A program made the position numbers and the translations under genes. DNA of 64,000 nt from Glacieibacterium sp965200405 (GTDB taxonomy: Bacteria > Pseudomonadota > Alphaproteobacteria > Sphingomonadales > Sphingomonadaceae). The notes under the pieces were generated by a model. That model saw only the letters and a list, made by a program, of their open reading frames with translations. It made no database searches and had not been told where the DNA came from. The DNA is taken from NCBI RefSeq assembly GCF_965200405.1, contig NZ_OZ241356.1:3472001-3536000 (forward strand). Direction: 5' to 3'. Positions 1 to 8,024 of the stretch are shown in pieces (the first letter of the stretch is position 1; each line of letters opens with the position of its first letter).

Positions 1-1400
1 TCGTTGAGGAAGCACTGCCGCGCCAAGGCACTGTAGAAGGCCAGCGCGTCCTCTGGAATGCGCCCTCCCCCGGCATCGCCAAGCAGTCCCTGCCGCGCCA
101 GCGTCAACAGGCGCTCGAACCCGAAATCCGTATTCGGCGCGACGCAGAGCAACGTCTGCAGCAACTCGTCCCCCGCAATCGCCGTCACCCCGGCATCGCC
201 GTAAAGCGCGGTCCCCGTCAGCGGTCCGGGCCACGCATCCGCAGCGCGTGCCAGGCTCGCAGCGATCGCGGGGTCCTGCCTGACCAGTGCCAGCCCGACC
301 CGCGCCAGCCCCTCGGGGCGCGCCCATGACTCCCGCAGCGCGCGCAACAGCAGCGGCCGCAGGCCCATAGCGCTGGCCCCGACGTCGAGGTTTGCCACGC
401 ACTCCACGAAGGTCGCCCGCGCCCCCGCCGTCTCGCGGATCTCGAGCGCGCGGGCGACCGTACGCAGCGCCTCGCCGGGCTGCCCCTGTGCCAGCAGCGT
501 CGAAGCGAGGTCGTTGAGCACGTCATGATCAGCCGACGTCGCGCCGAGCGCCGCGCGCAGGATCGCCTCAGCCCCCGCCAGATCGCCGCCCGCCCGCAGG
601 ATCGCGGCAAGGTTGGTGTGGGCAACCGCCATCCCCGGCTCGGCCGCGATCGCCGCGCCGAACTGTCCAGCCGCTTCGTCGAGTCGGCCGAGATGGCGCA
701 GCGCCTGGCCCAGGTTATAATGTGCCGCGGCAAAGCCCGGACGCAGCTCGATGGCGCGGCGGTGGTGCGCCATCGCCTCCTCCGGCGCGCCGAGGTCGAG
801 CAGCACATTGCCGAGGCCGGTCTGCGCCTCCGGATAGTCGGGCTCGAGCTGCAGCGCACGGCGATAGCAGTCCGCCGCCTCGCCCGAGCGGCCGAGCTCG
901 TGAAGCACGGCACCCAGATTGGCGTGAGCGTCCGGCAGGTCGGGCGCCAGCCCCACCGCCCGCCGGCAGTTCACCGCCGCCGCCTCGAAGCGACCGAGCT
1001 GCATCAGGATGAGGCCGAGATTGACCTGGATGTCGACCGCCGCGGGGGCCAGCGTCGCCGCCTCTTGCGCGGCGCGGGCCGCCTCCTCCAGTCGCCCCTG
1101 CCCGGCCAGCACGAGGCCGAGGTGATTGTGATAAGCGGCGACGCTGCGATCGAGCTCGACGGCCTTTTTCAGATACCCCGCCGCGACCTCAAGCTGCCCC
1201 AGTTGGTAGGCCATGACGCCGATCCGGTGGAGGCTGTCGGCATGGCGCGGGTCGATCGCCAGGACGCGGCGATACAGTTGCTCGGCGTCGCCCAGTCGCC
1301 CGGCAGCATGATGCTCGACCGCTGCCGCGAACAGTGCGCCTGTTTTCGGCGTCTGACCCGGCTTCACCGGGATCGGGCCGCGCCGCTGCTTGTGATCCAC
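1..1400 (-). CDS. TPR repeat protein, 5' part only (C-terminus lies beyond the left edge)
   Basis: An open minus-strand frame runs without a stop from a GTG at 1400 to the window edge, so at least 466 residues are present and the C-terminus is missing. The GTG is preceded by GAGG at good spacing. After about 20 residues the protein is a series of tetratricopeptide repeats, with typical units such as AAGRLGDAEQLYRRVLAIDP followed by HADSLHRIGVMAYQLGQLEVA. TPRs are protein-protein interaction scaffolds. Towards the edge the repeats give way to a different segment ending EDALAFYSALARQCFLN. That resembles the linker before a methyltransferase-type domain in some alphaproteobacterial TPR proteins, but this is recollection and the catalytic part is not in view. 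The gene is divergent from the DUF2786 gene. The TPR assignment is secure; the overall function is not. Confidence 0.85.
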   Translation of the reverse strand, partial: MDHKQRRGPIPVKPGQTPKTGALFAAAVEHHAAGRLGDAEQLYRRVLAIDPRHADSLHRIGVMAYQLGQLEVAAGYLKKAVELDRSVAAYHNHLGLVLAGQGRLEEAARAAQEAATLAPAAVDIQVNLGLILMQLGRFEAAAVNCRRAVGLAPDLPDAHANLGAVLHELGRSGEAADCYRRALQLEPDYPEAQTGLGNVLLDLGAPEEAMAHHRRAIELRPGFAAAHYNLGQALRHLGRLDEAAGQFGAAIAAEPGMAVAHTNLAAILRAGGDLAGAEAILRAALGATSADHDVLNDLASTLLAQGQPGEALRTVARALEIRETAGARATFVECVANLDVGASAMGLRPLLLRALRESWARPEGLARVGLALVRQDPAIAASLARAADAWPGPLTGTALYGDAGVTAIAGDELLQTLLCVAPNTDFGFERLLTLARQGLLGDAGGGRIPEDALAFYSALARQCFLN

Positions 1401-1562
1401 GAAAATCCTCGTGCCGTTCCGGGTGGAAACAGGCTGGCTGGCGCAGCCGGCCGCAGCGCCATCTGTTACGCTCGCCGACCGCCGGTGCAAGATACATCGG
1501 CGGCGCCGCTTTGCCACTACGGGGGTCGACGGCGGGGTCGCCGCCGAATATGCACCTGCCCG

Positions 1563-2261
1563 GTGGACGACACCGCCATCCAGAAGCTGCGCCTGCGTAT
1601 CCGCGGACTGCGCGCCAAGACCCTGGAAAACGGCTGCACCGAGGCCGAGACGCTGCTCGCCGCGGCCAAGGTCGCCGAACTGATCGAGCGCTATGACCTG
1701 ACGATCGGCGACGTGGAGATACGCGCCACGCGGTGCGAACGCCGGGTCTACGCCAGCAGCCACAAGAAGCGCATTCCGATCGACGAGTGCATCGGCGCCA
1801 TCGCCAGCTTCTGCAACTGCCGAGTCTGGCGCGAAAAGACCGGAGCGCGGGAGGTGCAGTTCGTCTTCTTCGGCCTGCCCGCCGATATCGATGCGGCGCA
1901 CTATCTGACCGAGCTGATCGACCAGAGCGTCCGGTCGGAACTCGGGCGCTTCAAGACCTCGGCCGCCTATGCCGCCTTTCGCTACGACGAGCGCCACCTC
2001 GCCAACACCTCGTTCGCCCTCGGCATGGTCGGGTCGATCGCCGACAAGCTCGCCGCTATGCAAGTCGAGCGCCGCACCGGTAGCGGTCGCGACCTGTCGA
2101 TCCTCAAGACCTCGGTCGTCGATGCGGAACTACAGGAGCTCGACCTGCACCTGAGCGAGATCGGCAGTGCGCCACGCATGATCCTGCCCGACGCGTTCGA
2201 CGCCGGAGAGGCAGCAGGAACCGCGACGACCGCCGGCAATGCGGCTTTCGCCCGCCCTTGA
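1563..2261 (+). CDS. DUF2786 domain-containing protein
   Basis: The protein is about 232 residues from a GTG at 1563; no better start is visible and the ribosome site is weak. Its N-terminal 45 residues match the DUF2786 pattern: a helix ending in IQKLRLRIRGLRAKT, then TEAETLLAAAKVAELIERYDL, which is the charged two-helix motif typical of the family. The central part contains IDECIGAIASFCNCRVW and FVFFGLPADIDAAHYLTELI. This looks like the alpha/beta segment that usually follows DUF2786 in phage and bacterial members. Function is unknown; some DUF2786 proteins are phage-associated. The frame is also open upstream to 525, but that part is antisense to the TPR gene and is not coding. The gene ends 48 bases before the 3' end of tRNA-Gln, which is on the other strand. 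Confidence 0.75.
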   Translation: MDDTAIQKLRLRIRGLRAKTLENGCTEAETLLAAAKVAELIERYDLTIGDVEIRATRCERRVYASSHKKRIPIDECIGAIASFCNCRVWREKTGAREVQFVFFGLPADIDAAHYLTELIDQSVRSELGRFKTSAAYAAFRYDERHLANTSFALGMVGSIADKLAAMQVERRTGSGRDLSILKTSVVDAELQELDLHLSEIGSAPRMILPDAFDAGEAAGTATTAGNAAFARP

Positions 2262-2309
2262 ACCTGCAGAAGCTCGACGATCACCGGCCGCCGCACGAGA
2301 GCGGGAGCC

Positions 2310-2384
2310 TGGCTGGGGCGGCAGGATTCGAACCTGCGGATGCCGGTACCAAAAACCGGTGCCTTACCACTTGGCGACGCCCCA
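2310..2384 (-). tRNA. tRNA-Gln (anticodon TTG), CCA encoded
   Basis: On the minus strand the 7-base acceptor arm TGGGGCG pairs with CGCCCCA, followed by discriminator G and an encoded CCA. The anticodon stem CCGGT/ACCGG encloses the loop TTTTGGT, which places TTG at positions 34-36 and so reads the CAA glutamine codon. The T-arm contains the standard GGTTCGAATCC. The whole follows the bacterial glutamine tRNA pattern closely. It stands alone between the DUF2786 gene and the glycosyltransferase gene. Confidence 0.97.
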
Positions 2385-2405
2385 ACGTCAGCGCGCGGGA
2401 CTAGG

Positions 2406-3446
2406 TCAGGTCGACGCGGTTGGCAAGCTGCGCTGACGCGCGATGCGCAGGGTGGTGACATACGCCAGCCCCGAAATGCCGAGCCAGATGAGCCCGGTGT
2501 CGGGCATCAGCACCGCGCCGAGGTTGGGGATCGCGACCAGTGCGACATAGACGATCAGCCCCGTTGGCCAGCCGTAGCGCAGGTGCAGATAGTGGTGGAG
2601 GTGATCGCGGTCGCCCTCGAACGGCGAGCGGCCACGGGAGGCGCGCACGGCCATCAGGCGGATCGTGTCGAACACCGGGATCGCGAACATCACCGCGACA
2701 TCGTCGGCGCGCATCACCGCGAAATCCTGGTTGTAGGCGTAGATGGCGAGCAGCCCGAACAGCGTCGACAGGACGTAACTGCCGCCGTCGCCCATGAACA
2801 ACCGGCCGCGCAGGTTGAACACCAGCATCACCGTCATCGACACCGTCACCGCGCCGAGCAGCGGCAGGTACGACTCAGGCAGGCGCATCGCCAGCACCAG
2901 CGACCAGATGAGGCCAAGCGACAGGATGATGCCGTTCTTGCCGTCCGCCATGTTGACCGCGTTGAGCAGCCCGACGAGGCACAGCAGCGCGAACGCGTCG
3001 CCCCAGCCGCCCAGCGGCAGCACCGTCGCCTGTCCCGAAAAGCGCAGGAAGCCGAGCGTGTAGTCGGGGGCGAAGACCAGCACCAGCAGCAGCGTCCCGA
3101 TCGCCAGCACCAGCCGGATCACCGGCCCCAGCGCGAAGCGGTCGTCCGCCAGGCCGATCAGGTACATCACGCCCAGCGCCAGCGCGAGCCAGCCGATATG
3201 CTGCACCACCCACGGTCCGAGCGGCAGCAGGCTGGCGGTCAGCGCACAGGCGGCCAGCGCCGACAGGGCGACGGCGGTGCCGCCGACCAGCGGCGTGATC
3301 TTGGCGTGTCGCTTGCGGCCGCCGTTGGTGTCGGGGAAATCGAACAGGCCGAGGGCGCCGCCGATGGCCGGGGCAAACCAGCCGATCAAGCCGGCGAGAA
3401 CCAGTGCGACGCTGCTGGTCAGCAACGTCAACGTACCAATTCCCAC
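2406..3446 (-). CDS. Undecaprenyl-phosphate sugar-1-phosphate transferase (WecA/MraY family)
   Basis: This is an integral membrane protein of 346 residues with about ten hydrophobic segments, matching the glycosyltransferase family 4 (WecA/TagO/MraY) fold. These enzymes transfer a sugar-1-phosphate from a UDP-sugar to undecaprenyl phosphate, starting O-antigen, wall polymer or exopolysaccharide synthesis. Family motifs are visible: an early DxPxxRKxH-like loop (DFPDTNGGRKRHAKITPLVGG), LIGLADDR (the DD Mg site), and NAVNMADGKNGI, the equivalent of the NxxN(I/M)xDGxDGL motif. A late MGDGGSYVLS matches the conserved GDxGS loop. I chose the GTG at 3446 because GAGGAG lies 6 bases upstream; an ATG further up at 3524 has no such site. 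The lack of local pathway partners leaves the polymer unidentified. Confidence 0.85.
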   Translation of the reverse strand: MGIGTLTLLTSSVALVLAGLIGWFAPAIGGALGLFDFPDTNGGRKRHAKITPLVGGTAVALSALAACALTASLLPLGPWVVQHIGWLALALGVMYLIGLADDRFALGPVIRLVLAIGTLLLVLVFAPDYTLGFLRFSGQATVLPLGGWGDAFALLCLVGLLNAVNMADGKNGIILSLGLIWSLVLAMRLPESYLPLLGAVTVSMTVMLVFNLRGRLFMGDGGSYVLSTLFGLLAIYAYNQDFAVMRADDVAVMFAIPVFDTIRLMAVRASRGRSPFEGDRDHLHHYLHLRYGWPTGLIVYVALVAIPNLGAVLMPDTGLIWLGISGLAYVTTLRIARQRSLPTAST

Positions 3447-3534
3447 CCGTTTCTCCTCGGCTAGCTGGCCGTGACCGGCTCTATGATCCTTGGGGTAGCC
3501 GGGTGCGAAGCCAGTGGCAAGCAACCCACGGGGA

Positions 3535-4338
3535 TTAGGCGACCGCGATGTCGGGGGCGTCCTCGGCCTTCATGCCGATGACGTTGTAGCCCGCATCGAC
3601 GTGATGGATCTCGCCGGTGACGCCGCTGGCGAGGTCGCTGAGCAGGTAGACCGCGGCGCCGCCGACGTCCTCGATCGTCACGTTGCGGCGCAGTGGCGAG
3701 TTAAACTCGTTCCATTTCATGATGTAGCGGAAGTCGCCGATGCCACTGGCAGCGAGCGTCTTGATCGGCCCGGCGGAGATCGCGTTGACCCGCACCTTGT
3801 TCGGCCCGAGGTCCATCGCGAGGTAGCGCACGCTGGTTTCCAGCGCCGCCTTGGCCACGCCCATTACGTTGTAATGCGGAATGACTTTCTCGGCGCCGTA
3901 ATAACTCAGGGTCAGCATCGCGCCGCCATCGGGCATCAGCGCCAGCGCGCGCTGGGCGACCGCGGTGAAGCTGTAGACGCTGATGTTCATGGTCATCGCG
4001 AAATTGTCGAGGCTGGTATCGACATAGCGGCCGCGCAGCTCGTTCTTGTCCGAGAAGCCGATGGCATGGACCAGAAAGTCGATCGTCGGCCACTTTGCCG
4101 CCAGCGTCGCGAAGCACGAGTCCATGCTGGCCGGGTCCGACACGTCGCATTCGATCAGGAAGTCTTCGCCCAGGCTGGTGGCGAGCGGGCGGACACGCTT
4201 TTCCAGCGCCTCGCCCTGGAAGCTGAAGGCCAGTTCGGCGCCGTGCTCGGACAAGGCCTTGGCGATACCCCAGGCCAACGAGCGGTCGTTGGCGACGCCC
4301 ATCACCAGGCCGCGCTTTCCGTCCATCAATCCGGGCAA
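3535..4338 (-). CDS. fabI: Enoyl-[acyl-carrier-protein] reductase (NADH)
   Basis: FabI reduces trans-2-enoyl-ACP to acyl-ACP in the last step of each fatty acid elongation cycle. The protein has the FabI-type Rossmann start GKRGLVMGVANDRSLAWGIA, the catalytic Y-x6-K in HYNVMGVAKAALE, and the FabI-specific AGPIKTLAASGI. Length, about 267 residues, is normal. I placed the start at the TTG at 4338. This gives the LPGLMDGKRG N-terminus that aligns with the MTGLM start known from sphingomonad FabI, with GGAG upstream; an ATG at 4326 is the alternative and would shorten it by four residues. It follows the YihY gene with an 11-base gap and is probably co-transcribed with it. Confidence 0.96.
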   Translation of the reverse strand: MPGLMDGKRGLVMGVANDRSLAWGIAKALSEHGAELAFSFQGEALEKRVRPLATSLGEDFLIECDVSDPASMDSCFATLAAKWPTIDFLVHAIGFSDKNELRGRYVDTSLDNFAMTMNISVYSFTAVAQRALALMPDGGAMLTLSYYGAEKVIPHYNVMGVAKAALETSVRYLAMDLGPNKVRVNAISAGPIKTLAASGIGDFRYIMKWNEFNSPLRRNVTIEDVGGAAVYLLSDLASGVTGEIHHVDAGYNVIGMKAEDAPDIAVA

Positions 4339-4349
4339 GTCAGTCTCCG

Positions 4350-5264
4350 TCAGTGTGCGCGTGGCTTCTGGCCCGTTTTGGGAACAATAGCCAATGCCGC
4401 GTTGAGGTGGGCGCCGAAAACCAGGCCGAAGCCGATGATGTAGAAGAACAGCAACGCGACGATCACACCTGCCAGCGAGCCATAGGTCAGGCTGTAGCCG
4501 CCGAACTGGCTGAGGATCAACGGCAGCAGCATCGTCGTGCCGATCCATACCACCATGGTCAACAGCGCGCCCGGCCAGATCGGGCAGGTGCCATTGCGAT
4601 AGCGCTTGGGCGTCAGCGAGTAGAAGATCAGGTACAGCGCCACGAACAGCGCCAGCGCTGGCGCCAGCCGCCCGAAGCCGAGCAGGTGCAGCCAGCCGCT
4701 CGCGGTCGGGAACACCTGCGCGACGAACTCCTCCACCCCGGTCAGGATGACCTGCGCGATGAAGGCGATCAGCATCAGCACCACCGCGCCGATGATCAGC
4801 AGGATCGACGCGATGCGGTAGCGCCACACCGGCATCGAACTGACCGCCTCATAGCTTTTGCGGATGATGTCGCGGATCGTCTCGATGAAGCCGCTGACCG
4901 TCCACAGCGTCACCAGCACGCCGAAGGTCAGCAGGCCGTTGCTCGACCGCGCCTTGATGACCTCGGCGATCGGCTTGGCGATCAGCCCGGCGACGTCCTT
5001 GGGTAGGGTGCGCAGGAAGGTATGGACCGCCGCCAGCCCGTCCTCGGTCCGCCCGAAGCCGCCGGCAAAGCTGGCGACGACGATGAAGAACGGGAACAGC
5101 GTCAGCAGCGACAGATAGGCGATATTGCCGGCGTGGACGAAGCCGTTGGTCCAGCTGCCGGCGGTGGTGCGCTTGATGATCGCCCAGGGCCGCGACCGAC
5201 GAGCCCGGCCGATTGCCTTGAGCGCACCGGGCGACGCCAGCCTCCTAACCCATAGAAAGTTCAA
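4350..5264 (-). CDS. YihY/virulence factor BrkB family inner-membrane protein
   Basis: The protein has about 304 residues with six membrane segments. The start matches the UPF0761/YihY family: an amphipathic N-terminus, then a segment with GNIAYLSLLTLFPFFIVVAS, where the A-F/Y-x-x-L-x-x-x-P-x pattern is the family signature. Later parts include LYLIFYSLTPKRYRNGTCPIWPGA and GSLAGVIVALLFFYIIGF, also typical. Members were once called ribonuclease BN by mistake; the true function is unclear. The TTG at 5264 is chosen because it overlaps the TGA of the upstream DnaJ-type gene as TTGA, the coupling style used throughout this window. An in-frame ATG at 5306 would overlap the upstream gene by 46 bases. 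Confidence 0.85.
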   Translation of the reverse strand: MNFLWVRRLASPGALKAIGRARRSRPWAIIKRTTAGSWTNGFVHAGNIAYLSLLTLFPFFIVVASFAGGFGRTEDGLAAVHTFLRTLPKDVAGLIAKPIAEVIKARSSNGLLTFGVLVTLWTVSGFIETIRDIIRKSYEAVSSMPVWRYRIASILLIIGAVVLMLIAFIAQVILTGVEEFVAQVFPTASGWLHLLGFGRLAPALALFVALYLIFYSLTPKRYRNGTCPIWPGALLTMVVWIGTTMLLPLILSQFGGYSLTYGSLAGVIVALLFFYIIGFGLVFGAHLNAALAIVPKTGQKPRAH

Positions 5265-6223
5265 TCGACCCCCAAGCCAGCACGCACCTTGCGCTTGTCC
5301 TGCCAACGCTGGACAAACTCGTTAAGCTCCGCATCGGCCGCGGGCAGGTCGATTTCCAGCGTCACCAACTGGTCGCCGCGGGTCCCGTCGGTCCGCGTGA
5401 AGCCACGTCCGCGCAGCCTGAGCACCCGGCCCGAACTGGCGCCCGGCGCGACGGTCAAGGTCACCGGCCCCTCGACGGTTGGCACCCGCACCTTCGCCCC
5501 GGTCACCGCCTCGTCGAGGGTGATCGGCAGGTCGAGCCGCACGTCGTCGCCATCGCGCTTGAAGAAGCGGTGCGGCGCGACGTCGAGCGTGATCAGCGCG
5601 TCGCCGGTACCACCCGGCCCCGCCTCGCCCTGCCCGCCCATGCGCAGCGGCTTGTCGGCGCTGAACCCGGCCGGAAGCTTGAGGTCGAGCGTCTTGCCGT
5701 TCTTCAGCGTCAGGCGCTGGGCCTTCAGCGTCGCCGCGTCCTCGAACGGCACGGCATAGCGATAGGCGACATCGGCGCCCTTGGGCGAGACGCGCTGGCG
5801 GAAGTCGTCCTCGGCGCTGAAGCCACCGCTTCGCGCCGACCTCCCGAACAGTTCGGAGAACAGGTCGCCGGCGTCGCCGCCGAATTCGAAGCTGCTGCTG
5901 CCGGCGCCCGGCCGCGCGCCGAACGGACCGTTGCCCGGGGCACGCCCGCCAAAGCCGCCGCCACCGAACCCGCCGCCGCCATAGCCGGGAGGCGCCTTGG
6001 GCTGGCCGTCGGCATCGATCTCGCCGCGGTCGTAGCGCGCCCTGAGGTCGGTGTCGTTGAGCAGCGTATTGGCCGCGCTGGCTTCCTTGAACCGCTCCAG
6101 CTTGGCCGGGTTGTCGGCGTTCTTGTCGGGATGGTTCTCCTTGGCGATCTTGCGATACGCCTTCTTGATATCGGCTTCGGTGGCGCCGCGCGGGACGCCG
6201 AGCACGGTGTAGGGATCTCTCAT
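5261..6223 (-). CDS. DnaJ-type co-chaperone lacking the zinc finger (CbpA-like)
   Basis: The protein has 320 residues. Residues 1-70 form a J domain with the HPD tripeptide (KENHPDKNADNP), which stimulates the ATPase of DnaK. A glycine/phenylalanine-rich stretch (GGGGFGGGGFGGRAPG) follows at about residues 80-110. The rest is the two-part DnaJ C-terminal substrate-binding domain, with the repeated features KLPAGFSADKPLRMGGQGEAG and VAPGASSGRVLRLRGRGF. There is no CxxCxGxG zinc-finger repeat, so this is a type II (CbpA-like) protein rather than DnaJ itself. It is the first gene of a minus-strand group with YihY and fabI, divergent from pdxH. Confidence 0.93.
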   Translation of the reverse strand: MRDPYTVLGVPRGATEADIKKAYRKIAKENHPDKNADNPAKLERFKEASAANTLLNDTDLRARYDRGEIDADGQPKAPPGYGGGGFGGGGFGGRAPGNGPFGARPGAGSSSFEFGGDAGDLFSELFGRSARSGGFSAEDDFRQRVSPKGADVAYRYAVPFEDAATLKAQRLTLKNGKTLDLKLPAGFSADKPLRMGGQGEAGPGGTGDALITLDVAPHRFFKRDGDDVRLDLPITLDEAVTGAKVRVPTVEGPVTLTVAPGASSGRVLRLRGRGFTRTDGTRGDQLVTLEIDLPAADAELNEFVQRWQDKRKVRAGLGVD

Positions 6224-6370
6224 GGTCGTCCTGTTAGCATGGATCGACGGCCTTTATGTGGCCGAGGCGCAACATGCCCTAGATGAGCAACACACCCGCC
6301 TCTGTAAAGACCGGGCCGCTGCAAAGAGTTCGGCGGTTACAAAAGCGGCGCGGCGCGTTAACAGGCTCGC

Positions 6371-6946
6371 ATGACCGATCCGTTCGCCCAGTTCGCCGAA
6401 TGGTACTCGCTCGCCCGCGCCCGCGAGCCCAGCGATGCCAACGCCTTTGCCCTCGCCACGGCGACGCCCGACGCGCGGCCATCGGTGCGCATCGTGCTGA
6501 TGAAGACCTGGGACCAGCGCGGCTTCGTCTTCTATACCAACCTCGACAGCCGCAAGGGCCGCGAGCTCGCCGCCAACCCGGCCGTCCACATGGACTTCCA
6601 CTGGAAGTCGCTGAAGCGCCAGGTCCGCGTCGACGGCGATGCGGAGCCGGTGCCCGATGCCGAGGCCGACGCCTATTTCGCCGGCCGCCCGCGCGGCTCG
6701 CAGCTCGGCGCCTGGGCCTCCGACCAGTCGCGACCACTCGCCGACCGCGAGACGTTCGAGGACCGGCTCGCGGCGACGATCGCCCGCTTCGACGGGGTCG
6801 ACGTGCCCCGCCCGCCGCGCTGGTCGGGCTTCCGCATCGTGCCGGCGACGATCGAATTCTGGCAGGACCGCGAAAGCCGCCTCCACGAGCGCACGCTGTT
6901 CACACGCGCCGGCGACGGCTGGACGAGCGGGCTGCTCTACCCGTGA
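6371..6946 (+). CDS. pdxH: Pyridoxamine/pyridoxine 5'-phosphate oxidase
   Basis: PdxH makes pyridoxal 5'-phosphate by FMN-dependent oxidation of pyridoxine or pyridoxamine phosphate. The 191 residues are near the usual length. Family features are clear: RPSVRIVLMKTWDQRGFVFYTNLDS around the FMN-binding region, the conserved HWKSLKRQVRVDG, the SDQSRPL loop, and the C-terminal block WSGFRIVPATIEFWQ with SRLHER and a terminal GWTSGLLYP close to the usual W-x-x-x-R-L-x-P end. It is divergent from the DnaJ-type gene. The downstream inverted repeat separates it from the cation transporter. Confidence 0.95.
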   Translation: MTDPFAQFAEWYSLARAREPSDANAFALATATPDARPSVRIVLMKTWDQRGFVFYTNLDSRKGRELAANPAVHMDFHWKSLKRQVRVDGDAEPVPDAEADAYFAGRPRGSQLGAWASDQSRPLADRETFEDRLAATIARFDGVDVPRPPRWSGFRIVPATIEFWQDRESRLHERTLFTRAGDGWTSGLLYP

Positions 6947-6965
6947 CGACGCTTCCTTACTGCAC

Positions 6966-7092
6966 CCTCCCCCCCCGCGCAGCGAAGAGTGGGGAGGGCC
7001 GGGGTGGGGGCTTTCGGTGGCCGGACGCGGAGCGCAAGAACCCCCACCCCAGCCCTCCCCACTCTCCGTTCGCTTCGCTCTCGGGGGGGGAG
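6966..7092. repeat. Long GC-rich inverted repeat between pdxH and the CDF gene
   Basis: Two arms of roughly 45-54 bases face each other around a loop of about 25 bases. The left arm reads through GAAGAGTGGGGAGGGCCGGGG and the right arm through CCCCAGCCCTCCCCACTCTC. The outer ends are C-runs against G-runs. The arms match almost completely apart from a few mismatches and a short insertion in the right arm. As RNA or single-stranded DNA this would fold into a very stable hairpin. It resembles the dispersed intergenic REP/palindromic repeats common in alphaproteobacterial genomes, which can act as transcription attenuators. Only one copy is present in this window. Confidence 0.8.
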
Positions 7093-7103
7093 GGAGCGGA
7101 GTC

Positions 7104-7997
7104 GTGACCGAGCGCGCGATCCTGACCCGCCGCGCCGCGATCGCGTCGGTTTGCGTCGCCATCATCCTGCTCGGGCTGAAGGCCTGGGGGGCGTGGGCGA
7201 CCGAGTCGATGGCGATGCTCGGCAGCCTGGCCGACACCGCGCTCGACCTCGCCGCGTCGCTGGTGACGCTGTTCGCGGTCAGCCTCGCCGCCCAGCCCGC
7301 CGACGAGGACCACCGCTTCGGCCACGGCAAGGCGGAGGCGATCGCCGCGCTGATGCAGACCCTGCTGATCCTCGGCTCGGCGCTGGCGATCGGCTGGCGC
7401 GCCGTCATCCAGCTCGGCGTCACGGAGCTGCCCAAGCGCGCCGACGTCGGCATCGGTGTGTCGCTGGCGGGTGTCGCGTTGACCTTCGTGCTGGTGCTGT
7501 ACCAGCGCAGCGTCGTGCGGCAGACCGGCTCGATCGCCATCGGCACCGACCAGTTGCACTACCAGTCCGACCTGCTGCTCAACCTCGCGGTGATCGCGGC
7601 GCTGGTCCTCGATATCGTGCTCGGGCTCCACGGTGCCGATGCGGCGTTCGGCATCGCCATCGCGATCTACCTCGCCTATGGCGCGATCAGCTCGGCCAGC
7701 CACTCCATCGACATGCTGATGGACAAGGAGTGGCCCGAGGAAAAGCGCCAGAAGCTGCTCGCCGCCGTCGCCGGCCACCCCAGGGTCGAGGGCATCCACG
7801 AGCTCCGCACCCGCTCCAGCGGCATCACCGAGTTCATCCAGTTCCACATCTGGCTCGACCCGGAGATGAGCGTCGCCGCCGCCCACACCATCGTCGACGA
7901 GGTCGAGGCCCGGGTCGCCGGCGCCTTCCCGGGCGCGGAGATCCTGATCCACGTCGATCCGGTCGGCCATTACGATCACGGACACGCGCCGGGCTGA
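7104..7997 (+). CDS. Cation diffusion facilitator (FieF/YiiP-type) metal efflux transporter
   Basis: The protein has 297 residues with six membrane helices followed by a cytoplasmic C-terminal domain. These proton-driven antiporters export Zn(II), Fe(II) or similar ions. The intramembrane metal site is visible as D-x3-D in GSLADTALDLAAS (helix 2) and H-x3-D in HYQSDLLLNLAV (helix 5). HRFGHGKAEAIAAL after helix 3 is the conserved loop. The C-terminal domain carries HELRTRSSG and ends with HVDPVGHYDHGH, histidine- and aspartate-rich as expected for the dimerising metal-binding domain. The GTG at 7104 has GGAG upstream, just past the inverted repeat. Metal specificity is inferred only from subfamily resemblance. 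Confidence 0.92.
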   Translation: MTERAILTRRAAIASVCVAIILLGLKAWGAWATESMAMLGSLADTALDLAASLVTLFAVSLAAQPADEDHRFGHGKAEAIAALMQTLLILGSALAIGWRAVIQLGVTELPKRADVGIGVSLAGVALTFVLVLYQRSVVRQTGSIAIGTDQLHYQSDLLLNLAVIAALVLDIVLGLHGADAAFGIAIAIYLAYGAISSASHSIDMLMDKEWPEEKRQKLLAAVAGHPRVEGIHELRTRSSGITEFIQFHIWLDPEMSVAAAHTIVDEVEARVAGAFPGAEILIHVDPVGHYDHGHAPG

Positions 7998-8024
7998 CCC
8001 CCGCATACCAGGACGGACCCCGCC

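Noticed and set aside
525..1562. Upstream extension of the DUF2786 frame
   Set aside because: This part lies antisense to the TPR repeats and has shadow composition; only the portion after 1563 looks like protein.
2340..3464. 374-residue plus-strand open frame
   Set aside because: It is antisense to the WecA/MraY-type gene and covers part of the tRNA; composition is Gln/Arg/His repeats.
6966..7092. Inverted repeat as a CRISPR or transposon end
   Set aside because: There are only two facing arms, no spacer series and no transposase gene nearby.
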